The notes under the pieces were generated by a model, which saw only the letters and a program-made list of their open reading frames with translations, searched no databases and was not told where the DNA came from. Made by a program: the position numbers and the translations under genes. DNA of 10,753 bases from positions 1 to 10,753 of the forward strand of contig JAQIWT010001451.1 of NCBI GenBank assembly GCA_034696485.1, given 5' to 3'. Source of the DNA: Isohypsibius dastychi. Taxonomy: Eukaryota; Tardigrada; Eutardigrada; Parachela; Isohypsibiidae. Of the stretch, positions 1-7,827 are shown in pieces (position 1 is the stretch's first letter; every line of letters begins with the position of its first letter).

Positions 1-132
1 CTTTATGAATACCCAATTTCCGTCGCCTTTCATTTCACGCTTATCTGTTTTATACACCAGCCGATCAATCTCTCCACTGCAAATGACGACATTTTGATTC
101 TGGAACAATTTGGTGAATATCGGAATTCATAA
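1..132 (+). CDS. Possible 3' end of a gene cut by the window edge
   Basis: The frame beginning at base 1 is open for 43 codons and ends in TAA at 130-132. A plausible splice acceptor (tttatacaccag) ends at base 60, so the real coding part may be only a terminal exon of about 23 residues starting at 61, reading PINLSTANDD and ending in EYRNS. The segment before it is hydrophobic and pyrimidine-rich, which fits either intron or coding sequence. I do not recognise the protein. The open stretch is short enough to occur by chance, so this is a weak call that depends on sequence left of the window. Confidence 0.25.
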   Translation, partial: LYEYPISVAFHFTLICFIHQPINLSTANDDILILEQFGEYRNS

Positions 133-543
133 GTTCACATTTTTTTATCAGTCTACTGAAATTCGAAAATAAGGCCAAATATTTCACTATGAGGCGACTC
201 AACAGTAGAACTGATCAGAAGAATCACACTTATTTAAAAAGCGATACAATACTGTGCCGTATTAATATTCTTAGTGTCGAAATAGCAAATGAGATGTTAA
301 ATTGAGTAAATACGTAGAGAAGTGGTAATGAAAAAACTCAAACAGAGAGAACTCTACGCACTGAGTGACTGCTGAACTGTTACTCTGTAGTTTATCAAAT
401 ACTCGAAAATTCAAAGCATTCTGTTTTTTTTTTTGCTTTTTTGCTGAGCGAAATTTTATGAAAATGATAACGTCAATTTCAGTATCTAAACTCTAGTTAA
501 TTTCAAGTGGATCTTGATTCCATTATCCTTTTTTTCATTTCAG
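133..543. other. Non-coding stretch, no gene seen
   Basis: This stretch is AT-rich with frequent stops in all frames and a long T-run near 423-435. It ends in a pyrimidine-rich acceptor-like sequence (tttttcatttcag) at 543, which could be the 3' end of an intron leading into an open stretch from 544. I see no RNA gene or repeat in it. Confidence 0.4.
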
Positions 544-719
544 TTTGATGTGAACAAATGTGGAAAATTTAAATTTCGACGGAAGCTCTTTGACCGTCTT
601 CACATTTTGATTTATTATGCAATATTTTCACCTCACCAATTTGACTGTATCAAAAAAAAATTAGATCTATCCGAACAAATTTCGAGTATTTTTCATGGAG
701 ACATTTCCGTTTATTTCAG

Positions 720-1169
720 GTGACAATGGTGCAGTTGTTTTATTACGAGCATCGGGGGAAGAACTGCCGAAAAATTCTGAATTACGAAGGACGGCCCAGC
801 AAAATATTTTTATATCCGGATGAAAGTTACGTTAAGGATGGGATGAGGAAACACTGGATTTTGAAGACAGCATGGTGGAATCGGAGTTATTGCCGGATAA
901 TCGAGGTTGTCGCTGGAACGAAACAGAGAGAAACAAAAGGCCGCATTTTCAACCACCCCGCTTCCGGGATTATGTATATTGTCGGACGATTCAAACACGA
1001 GAAGGAATCACCAGATTTTTGTATGAAATTGTCCTCCTCAATTTCCACAGAGGATTTCCAGGCGGGATATTCCATGACAGGTAGAAACGTAACATTACAA
1101 GAAGAACTGTTTTTCGGAATTTTTTCGAAAGCTTTGCTCCATCGCAAGTCATTTGGTCTGCCGGAATGA
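720..1169 (+). CDS. Hypothetical protein, single exon or terminal exon
   Basis: A 149-codon open frame starts directly after a good splice acceptor (tttatttcag, AG at 718-719) and ends at TGA 1167-1169. The first in-frame ATG is at 726, so it could be a terminal exon or, less likely, a complete 147-residue gene. The product is basic and mixed in composition, with two tryptophan-rich spots (KHWILK and AWWNRSY) and no clear signal peptide or membrane segment. I recognise no family. A second frame of the same strand is also open from 836 to 1084 and ends at a better donor (CAG/gtagaa at 1081), so the frame choice is uncertain. Base composition by codon position did not separate the two frames. 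The region is probably coding or recently coding; the exact product is not established. Confidence 0.3.
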   Translation: MTMVQLFYYEHRGKNCRKILNYEGRPSKIFLYPDESYVKDGMRKHWILKTAWWNRSYCRIIEVVAGTKQRETKGRIFNHPASGIMYIVGRFKHEKESPDFCMKLSSSISTEDFQAGYSMTGRNVTLQEELFFGIFSKALLHRKSFGLPE

Positions 1170-1379
1170 CGGTTAAATTCATGTTGAATTTTCTTGCCTG
1201 AAATATCTTTCGGTATCTTGCCGATCCTTCTTTGCTTCTTTCTGCAACGAGTTAGCGTTGCGTGTTTCTGAAACAATGACACAATGATTTTCTTCGCTTA
1301 TTCCACATTCCTTTATCATCTCGGTTTTTGTTTCAGGAAATCGAAAGAAATTATCGAAATACCGTGCATCGACCAATAA

Positions 1380-1969
1380 TTTTACAAGAAGATGTATTCT
1401 AGAATGAAATTGTTTGAGGAAGATGTCTGATATTTGAAACCATAAGGATAATTCCTACAGTGGATATTTATCTTCAGTGAATCAGATTTTCAGAAAGATA
1501 TTTCTTAGGTTCAACCCACAATATTGATTGTGAGTTGACCGATCGAGCTACAGGAACACAAAATGCCTCTATTCTGATTAAGAAAATTTTGTAGGAGAAT
1601 GGTATCCTTGGCGCGGGTGCGCAGTGAGGATCGGTTTGAAATCTACAGCAAATCACTCGTTGGTCCAAAAACTCTCAAAATGCAGGTATTCAGGTTTCTC
1701 AACAAGCTCAACAAGATGCTGCTATCAGTACGAGATATGTAAAATGGCAATATTGACGTAAAAACAAAATCATTTATTTTTCATTTCGGGAACGTATCAA
1801 TAATTAAAATCTGCTTTACGTTTTTTCGTCTGAAACTTAGTCGAAACGTTTTTCAGTCGGATGAAAGCAGATTTCGTTCGGTTAATAGCCGAAAACATAT
1901 ATTATTTAACGTAATCTGTGGTGATCTCTGCAAAATGGAAGAGAAAGCTCGAGAACGATTTGTTTTCAG
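1380..1969. other. Unassigned stretch with scattered splice-like sites
   Basis: Several short open pieces lie between acceptor-like and donor-like sequences, for example the piece from 1649 (after tctacag) to a possible donor at 1728, and the piece from 1857 (after gtttttcag). None is long enough or recognisable enough to call a gene. The stretch ends in a strong acceptor (tttgttttcag, AG at 1968-1969). It may be intronic sequence or a 5' flank of the small ORF that follows. Confidence 0.3.
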
Positions 1970-2104
1970 ATGTTATCATGGAAGATTTATGCAATTGTAA
2001 TCTTATGCATTTATCTTGCAGGAGTATTGGAAGAGGGGAACTTCGATGAGGCACGGTCATTGCTGACGCATCTCGCAATGATCAAGCGACATGACATGCT
2101 CTAA
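1970..2104 (+). CDS. Small ORF, candidate secreted peptide of 44 residues
   Basis: An ATG lies immediately after a strong acceptor (tttgttttcag) and opens a 44-codon frame ending in TAA at 2102-2104. Residues 6-17 are strongly hydrophobic (IYAIVILCIYLA) behind one lysine, which looks like a signal peptide or anchor. The remaining 26 residues are charged and probably helical, contain a dibasic KR at 39-40 and end in HDML. If nematode, the ATG directly behind an AG acceptor would suit a trans-spliced 5' end. Alternatively it is the last exon of a longer gene, with a second acceptor at 2019-2021 inside it. I recognise no family, and at 44 codons chance cannot be excluded. Confidence 0.3.
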   Translation: MLSWKIYAIVILCIYLAGVLEEGNFDEARSLLTHLAMIKRHDML

Positions 2105-2470
2105 TGTCGACACTGGGGTTAATCTGCATCGGCTTGCCATCTCTTGACCCGCGCCAACAAAGATTGCCTCGTAGAGTGAATTTTCTGAACTCAATTTGGA
2201 TGATGCTGCAAAAACTTCTCACGCTCTTTCGGTTTATCTCGTCTGAATTTGATGACGAATTCGATGTGTGCCCAACTGCCGGCTGAATTTCTTGCAGTTA
2301 CAAATGGTCAATCGATTTTTGCACGAAACTCTGAAAAATCGCTCTATAGATGACTCCGGATTTCTGTGTTGGTGTTTTCGGTCTGTCGTCAAATGTTGAG
2401 TAAATCTAAATGAAGAGGTAAAAAACCGGTAGACTGTGAGCATGTGAGCAATATCTATATGTGGTAATTT
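2105..2470. other. Non-coding stretch, no gene seen
   Basis: Open frames here are short on both strands and lack convincing splice borders. I see no RNA gene. The right end (around 2446-2470, with short TA-rich runs) corresponds in position to the (AT)18 tract that precedes the second copy of the dispersed repeat. Confidence 0.4.
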
Positions 2471-2851
2471 GCGACAGCACGAACTTTTAGAATAAAGGAC
2501 TTTAGAGCGGAGCATTGTCCGCTTTGCTACAGAGCTCGAAAAAAACTGTCCGTGAGCGCTCCGCTGCAGTGTTTCCTAAAGATGGAATCAGCAAACGCCC
2601 GCATGACCGCGATTTGAATACTACTACTCCGGACACGGACTTTTTCCAAGTATTTGTTTTGGGTTGCTTTATGTAAGAACTTTTCTTGCAATAGAGAAGC
2701 AGATGCACCATGAAAAAATGAGTGGAAAAGTGTTCTCGGTCGAGGAAACCGAAGCTTTCCGTATCGGTTTCAAACGGTTGGAAACGGTACGGCTTACGGT
2801 TTCGTACCGGCTTCAAACAGTTTCGTTCCGTTCAGAAAACCAAAACCGCAT
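2471..2851. repeat. Dispersed repeat, copy A
   Basis: This segment matches 5331-5729 in the same orientation. Both copies begin near gcgacag, share blocks such as gctgcagtgtttcc and aaacgcccgcatga in the middle, and end near ccgcat. Over the 103 bp at 2736-2838 the two copies differ at only five positions, and the left half is more diverged with indels. The right part contains an imperfect inverted repeat (cggtacg ... cgtaccg). I see no terminal inverted repeats, no obvious target-site duplication and no tRNA-like promoter boxes, so the class is unknown. An 81-codon open frame across it (2664-2909) is broken in the other copy and is not counted as a gene. The repeat ends 143 bp before the F-box start codon. 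Confidence 0.85.
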
Positions 2852-2994
2852 TTCCAGCGTTCATGCACATGTTGCTGCTTGCTCACACAGCTTGGTGTTC
2901 TGTATGTAAGTGCTGCCATTAAATCAATCGTGCAACTGCAATCCAAAGTTTTTTATTTGTTGTGAAGAGTCGTTTGTTTACTTGTATGCTTGAA

Positions 2995-4580
2995 ATGGAG
3001 ATTCAGAATGGTTGTTTCGTGGGTGGTGCTCTGAAAAGGGACAGATCGCAGTTTGAGATGGCTGAACAACTTGATACAGCACAACCGTGCTCAGTCAACG
3101 AGTCACCGGATGAAATGTCGATCGGAATAACTCGGTAAGTTGATAAAGTCAGTTCGATAACTTACGGATTTCGAGGTTGATCATCAACGCGAGAAGGGAC
3201 AGTGAAAATGTTATCTTCTATCTGTAGATGTTTTTCCAGATATTGTGGCAGTTTTCTGGTCGGCTGTAAGGGACAAAATTAGGGAAGTGTGCTCTCAAAT
3301 GGAATTTCAGTAAAACTTCAAAATTTTCACCAATGGTTTTGAGGTTCAGTTATGAGGATTAATATCCACTCATCATTCTCGTGCATAGAAACTCCCGATC
3401 GTCTGAAGTATTCAAAAACATTCTGTTTGCTTGAATGAACTGGTCCTTTCTTTCTCAACATCATTCAAATTTCTCGCACTGTCCAAGGTTTTTTTTCCAT
3501 TCAGATAAAACAACCTGGAACTGTCATCGAAGCTGCAGATATTTATTTCCTGATCAGAAATGTTATGCCTTAATCATGTTACTTCTTGCAGGATCGACGA
3601 CTTGCCGGAAGAGGTTATGACGATGATTTTCATGGAACTCAGTTCTATCACAAGGAGGCGATGTGAAAGGTAGTCAAGAACAAGCTGTTTATTTATAAAG
3701 TGTTAATCGCACTTAGAAGAATTATAGCTGAATGCAGTCCGTGTATTCACAGAGTGTCCAAAAAGTGGTTGAAGACACTTCGTGGTGTTCAGAAGCTACG
3801 GAACCATGTACGATTGGAGGTGCCAGCAGACCCGTATGGGGAGGACGATTGCGTTGTAATACATTACCTGCGGGATAAAAGCACGTTCCTGCCTGCATAT
3901 AATCTGGTTTCTTCGGAGACGACCCTTCTGCAGCTGGATGGGAAGCAGGAGAGCGCGGACGCTGGTTGTTTCGAATGGGACGATCTCATAGGATTTGCAT
4001 TCAGAATGTGTATGCACAAGCGTCTCGAAAATGGGGTTCTACATGCTCGCAGACTGAACATCAATATTACTGCCCGCTGCATTACTTATTGGCGAATGAA
4101 CGTAGCTCAGGGGTTCATCAATCAAGCCGGAAAGATCTGGATCCGTGGATCTTGGATAAGACCAGTGTTCTTTATGAACTACCGATATAAAAGCTGTGGC
4201 GACCGCGTTTTTTGGGTTCAAGAAGTTGAGCTGGATGGCCCCAATGCCACCGAACAGCTTCTGGAGATTTTCATTTCTGACTCTGGACCGCTGACCGAGG
4301 AGGATACCGAAACTCTGCGCCATATTCCAGAGAGGATGCATCCTTGGGGCATCGAGCTTCTTTCGCAGCTTTTCAAAGAGTGAGTGCAGTTCTTGTGATG
4401 TCGAATTTGATGACTGTACCATTAGAGTATGTTCTTTCCAGTAGCAATATGGAAATCGACATCGACATGCTGTTTGCCGACATGGCCGGCGGACGCTGTA
4501 TCGCGAAGTTTCTAGCTGATATTGTCATCGATTTCAAGCGAAGAATGGAACAGAATGACGGTAGGACTCATCGTTACTGA
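2995..4580 (+). CDS. F-box protein, four exons, unknown substrate-binding part
   Basis: The exons are 2995-3134, 3592-3669, 3717-4379 and 4442-4580, joined by GT-AG introns of 457, 47 and 62 nt. The phases agree at every junction and the sum is 339 codons plus TGA. Residues 49-94 form an F-box: it starts DDLPEEVMTMIFMEL and ends with VSKKW at 86-90, the usual V-C/S-K-x-W position, and intron 2 falls inside it. F-box proteins bind SKP1 and bring substrates to SCF ubiquitin ligases. The first 47 residues are polar. The C-terminal 245 residues show no leucine-rich, WD40 or kelch repeats and no family I recognise; residues from about 295 are acidic, then basic helical. The start is the first ATG of the open exon 1. 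The last exon could instead splice on at GACG/gtagga (4561). The F-box call is strong; the function is not known. Confidence 0.85.
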
Positions 4581-4912
4581 ATTGAAATGAATTCGCTATT
4601 TCGCGGTCCAGTGCTTTGCGTGGCCGGTGGCACTGAGTGCTGAGTGGGTGGTTCGGGTTTGAAGATGCCAGCCAAGATTTATTAATTGAATAGTTTACAG
4701 CAATCTGGTCCGTAATGCCACTTAAAAAAGCAGCCTTACGTAGAATTTCTTATCAAAAACTCCACTTTTTAACGTACGAGCCGGTCTCAGGAGCAAGAAA
4801 TCAGATCAAATATCTCTTTAGAACGCTCACTTCTTCTGTGGTCTGGCATTGACCACCGATTACCGTAACTCAAGTTTAAATTTTCGCTTTTACTCACGCT
4901 TTCTAGTTTCAG
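4581..4912. other. Intergenic stretch, no gene seen
   Basis: Stops are frequent in all frames. An inverted repeat CAGTGC ... GCACTG lies at about 4610-4635, just after the F-box gene, but it has no T-run or polyadenylation hexamer beside it that I would rely on. The stretch ends in an acceptor-like site (ttctagtttcag, AG at 4911-4912). Confidence 0.4.
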
Positions 4913-5277
4913 ATCGCGAAAAATAATACTGACATCCTTCACCTTCATCATTGTAGCAAGCTCAACGGCCGCCCTTGCATATGTTTCGGCCGGTCACAGT
5001 CTCACCGTCCCCATTCGATCCCTCCACCGATTTCTGACTGTTTATTTTGCTTCTGGTGCATGGCGCTTGAAACTGTTGTTTCTGATTTCGCTTGATTCTC
5101 TGCGAATTTCGATGTTTATTTCTGTTCAATCTGATCAATCTGCACAGCCCAATCTTGTGGAGGTTCATGAAAGCTTTCGCAGCAAAGATATAAAAAACAA
5201 ACAACGTGAACAACAGTCCTTAACAGACTATGAATCCGCATTGAATGGAAAAAGTCAACCATTGGTGTGGAACTTGG
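4913..5277 (+). CDS. Possible internal exon, hydrophobic then polar
   Basis: The frame is open from 4869 to 5324. Within it lies a good acceptor (ctagtttcag, ending 4912) and a consensus donor (gtatgt at 5278), giving an exon-like piece of about 121 codons. The first part is hydrophobic (TSFTFIIVASSTAALAYVSA, then a second run near LKLLFLISLDSL), so it could encode one or two membrane segments. The second half is polar and glutamine-, lysine- and serine-rich. There is no partner exon that I can identify on either side, and the dispersed repeat starts soon after. A minus-strand frame (4962-5213) is also open. This is a candidate only; no family is recognised. Confidence 0.22.
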
Positions 5278-5285
5278 GTATGTTG

Positions 5286-5288
<3 letters not shown>

Positions 5289-5324
<36 letters not shown>
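5289..5324. repeat. (AT)18 microsatellite
   Basis: Eighteen uninterrupted AT dinucleotides lie six bases before the left edge of copy B of the dispersed repeat. Copy A has only a short TA-rich sequence in the corresponding place. The tract is expected to vary in length between individuals. Confidence 0.97.
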
Positions 5325-5326
<2 letters not shown>

Positions 5327-5330
5327 ATTC

Positions 5331-5729
5331 GCGACAGAACAGGCATTCAGCATTTTGACTGCACTTAACAAGTAAATTCCGCTCTGCTGCAAAGTGCGAA
5401 AGAGTTCTTCTGTAAGCGAGAGTCTTCTCTGCTGCAGTGTTTCCAAGAGACGGATCGACAAACGCCCGCATGACTGCGATTTGCAAAACCCTACCGAATA
5501 TTTCGGCCACGAACTTTTCCGTGATACTTGTTTTAGGGTGCTTTGTGTAAGGACATCTTTTGCAACAGGGAAGCAGATGTTCCATGAAAAATGAGGGAGA
5601 AGTGTCCTCGTTCTCGGTCGAGGAAACCGAAGCTTTCCATATCGGTTTCAAACGGTTTTAAACGGTACGGCTTGCGGTTTCGTACCGGCTTCAAAAAGTT
5701 TCGTTCCGTTCAGAAATTCGGAACCGCAT
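5331..5729. repeat. Dispersed repeat, copy B
   Basis: This is the second copy of the repeat at 2471-2851, in direct orientation about 2.86 kb away. The 103 bp at 5614-5716 match copy A with five substitutions, while the left part (5331-5420) is recognisable but diverged. The inverted cggtacg ... cgtaccg pair is kept. The copy ends 134 bp before the fucosyltransferase start codon, almost the same distance as copy A from the F-box start codon. No protein frame is conserved between the copies, which suggests a non-coding mobile element or a regulatory sequence spread by duplication. Confidence 0.85.
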
Positions 5730-5863
5730 AACAAGCATGGTGTTCAACAAACGATTTTGCGTCGCAGCACACCATTCACGTTCGTTGTGGAAACCTAAAA
5801 TCAGCTATTTCTTTCGTTCTCACCTTATCGATTCCCCATCATTCCGGCAACAATCGTTTTGCA

Positions 5864-7097
5864 ATGTTGGGACCACGTTTCCTATATCGTTGGATTTGTT
5901 TATCAATCGCTTGCTGCGCTCTTGGATGGTATTTGTTCTCAATGAAATTCACAAGGATTTATTTTGCTGAATCGACCACTCAGTCGAAAGATCCCCTCAT
6001 CAGAAGCGTACAGGATGAAGTGCCATTCAGGGAGGCAGCTGCACCTTTTGCTGCAAATCCGGAATCTGTGGAAACTGTTCTCTTCTGGACGCCATTCTTC
6101 AACGCGCCAGATTCGAGAGCTTCGTTGGGAAGAAGTTTGTTCGAAGGCTGTCCTGTGAAACAGTGCGAAGCCACTGGAGATCATTCGAGGCTGGAATCAG
6201 CGGACGCAGTCATCTTCCATGCTCTTGACATCGATCCCAGTCAACTTCCGGGAAAGCGGGAAGAATCTCAGCATTTTGTCGTGCTGATTGGCGAATCACC
6301 AGCCAACATCGGTGGTGGACGTTTTCCAGATATGCCCGACTATTTTTTCGACATGATTTTCAGCTATCGCCTGGATTCCGATATTCTGGGACAGTATATG
6401 TATCAGGTTCCCTTTGAACCGGAAGTTAAAAATTACGCTGAGGGAAAAAGCAAGCTTATTGCCTGGTTTGTTAGTAATTGTAAAACCGCCAGTCGGAGAG
6501 AAGATTATGTCAAACAGCTGCAAAATTTCGTCAGTGTGGATATTTACGGAAAATGCGGACCTCTAAAGTGCCCTCGGACATATTCTGATGGCTTTCTGGA
6601 AGGCTCTACTGACTGCGATACAAAATTGAAAAAGGATTATAAATTTTATTTATCGTTCGAAAACAGGTGAGATAAATTTTGCGTTATGTTACCCAAACAG
6701 TATCTTAGTTTGTTTTCTTCCTAGCATCTGCCAGGATTATGTGACGGAAAAGTTTACGACTGCTTTAAAGAACTATATTGTACCAATCGTAATGGGAGCC
6801 GGAAACATGACAATATTCCCTCCACATTCCTACATTCATGTGGACGATTTCCCATCAATTAAGGCACTTGCTGATTATCTTCTAGTTTTGGACAAGAATG
6901 ATACAGCCTACAACGAATTTCATCGATGGAGGGAAAATAAAGTCCATGTTAGTTCTAACGGGAGATATTCCCCAGCTAATAGTAGCTGGTGCCAGCTGTG
7001 TGAAAGGCTGCATGATCCGACGTATCGGTCAACTGATTACAAGAACGCCAAACAGACGTACATTGACGGCGGAAAATGCCGGACCGGAAACTGGTGA
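5864..7097 (+). CDS. Alpha-1,3-fucosyltransferase (GT10), type II Golgi membrane protein
   Basis: The exons are 5864-6666 and 6725-7097, joined by a 58-nt GT-AG intron that splits a serine codon, giving 391 residues. The enzyme is expected to move fucose from GDP-fucose onto GlcNAc of N-glycans or other glycans in the Golgi lumen. Residues 7-26 form a signal anchor behind a short basic tail, followed by a stem. The catalytic domain begins near TVLFWTPFFN (71). It shows the family motifs in order: ADAVIFHALDI (113), GESP (143), SYRLDSDI (167), DIYGKCG (226), FYLSFEN joined across the intron to SICQDYVTEKF (261-278), HVDDF (306) and WCQLCE (356). N-glycosylation sequons lie at 295, 326 and 353. 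The start gives the expected anchor; Met27 would remove it. Family is certain; acceptor and linkage detail (core or antenna) are not visible. Confidence 0.95.
6667..6724 (+). other. 58-nt intron of the fucosyltransferase gene
   Basis: The intron starts gtgaga after GAAAACAG and ends ttcttcctag before CATCTGCC. Removing it restores FENSICQDYVTEKF, the most conserved motif of GT10 alpha-1,3-fucosyltransferases, so both borders are secure. Its size is the best single clue to a compact invertebrate genome. Confidence 0.95.
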
Positions 7098-7278
7098 TAT
7101 TTTGCATGTTGGATGAAAATATTTGTGAGTGACCAATTTGTCGTTGAGTTTCGTAGTGGCTTCCGGGGTGAGATTTCCCTCCATAGTAACAATACCCCCC
7201 GCTTCGCTCTGTACAGAAAATCTTTTTTTTACCCACCTTGGGAAAAAGAGCCCAGCGGGCTGGGGCCCTTGCACCGTG
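7098..7278. other. Fucosyltransferase 3' flank
   Basis: This is probably 3' UTR or downstream sequence. It has a GC-rich local palindrome (agccc agc gggct, about 7250-7262). No polyadenylation hexamer is seen here, so the transcript may run into or past the foldback element that follows. Confidence 0.35.
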
Positions 7279-7576
7279 CTGGTTGTTCTACCGCACTTGT
7301 TCTATCGTGCGACCCAAAAGGTTCTGCGGTTCCACAATTCAGTGGGCAGTCGTATGACGTCAAGTGCCATATGGTTGGTTGAATCACGCACCAATGAAAA
7401 TTGAGAATTCTCTCTGCCAATACGCGTTTTTGTAGTTCCTTTGTTGCACTGAACCCAGAATGCTCATTGGTCCATTTGATTATCGCACTTACGTCATTCG
7501 ACCGCCCCTCGAAATGTGGAACCGCAGAACCTTTTGGGTCGCACGATACCGCACAATCGATGCGGTAGAACACCAG
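7279..7576. mobile_element. Foldback (MITE-like) element with long inverted arms
   Basis: The sequence is an imperfect palindrome. The left arm (7279-7397, from ctggttgttctaccgca) is the reverse complement of the right arm (7464-7576, to gcggtagaacaccag), around a loop of about 66 bp. The outer 60 bp of the arms match best, including an identical 24-bp stretch around gcgacccaaaaggttctgcg. Both arms carry a tgacgt-like core (7355 and 7490) and a ccaatga/tcattgg pair at the loop edge. It has no transposase, so it would be a non-autonomous element. An 11-bp direct repeat, tgcaccgtgct, lies at 7270-7280 and 7612-7622 and could be an imprecise trace of insertion, but the right arm ends 35 bp short of it. 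Confidence 0.88.
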
Positions 7577-7688
7577 TCGGTGGAGTATTGGTTCTGTTTC
7601 AGTACCGAATGTGCACCGTGCTCCGTCGTTAACTGGCTTGCGCCGAGTGAATATTATATTCTATACACACTGTTTATGGGATAAATTG

Positions 7689-7694
7689 AATAAA
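7689..7694 (+). other. Possible polyadenylation signal AATAAA
   Basis: This is the first AATAAA after the fucosyltransferase stop codon, about 590 bp downstream and beyond the foldback element. If used, the element would lie inside the 3' UTR. A nearer variant signal could be used instead. Confidence 0.25.
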
Positions 7695-7728
7695 AGTTCG
7701 TTTTAAAGGAGAATTTTATTGCTAACAT

Positions 7729-7827
7729 GTGTAAGCGTTTATATGAAATGCCAGATTTCTTGAACCAAGGGTTCACAAACTCGTTTTTGAAAACCGTCAA
7801 ACGTTCAAAAACCCCGTTTTCTTGAAG
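7729..7827. repeat. Diverged dispersed repeat, first copy
   Basis: The segment resembles 8396-8490 in the same orientation. Both begin gtgtaa-n-cgttt, share a block around ttgaac followed by a TCA-AAA-CG-rich stretch, and end gttcaaaaaccc(c)gtttt. Similarity is patchy and judged by eye. A minus-strand 106-codon frame crosses this copy, but it is probably incidental to the repeat. Confidence 0.4.

Noticed and set aside
887-1282. Minus-strand 131-codon frame
   Set aside because: It overlaps the plus-strand open frames, has no recognisable motif, and the splice-like sites around it are on the plus strand.
2664-2909. 81-codon frame across repeat copy A ending next to a gtaagt donor
   Set aside because: The frame is not kept in copy B, where stops interrupt it, so it follows from the repeat sequence rather than from coding.
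5220-5651. Minus-strand 143-codon frame with an isoleucine-tyrosine run
   Set aside because: It is made of the AT microsatellite plus repeat copy B and has no recognisable domain.
7229-7573. Minus-strand 114-codon frame
   Set aside because: It lies within the foldback element and mirrors the plus-strand frame of the other arm, as expected for a palindrome.
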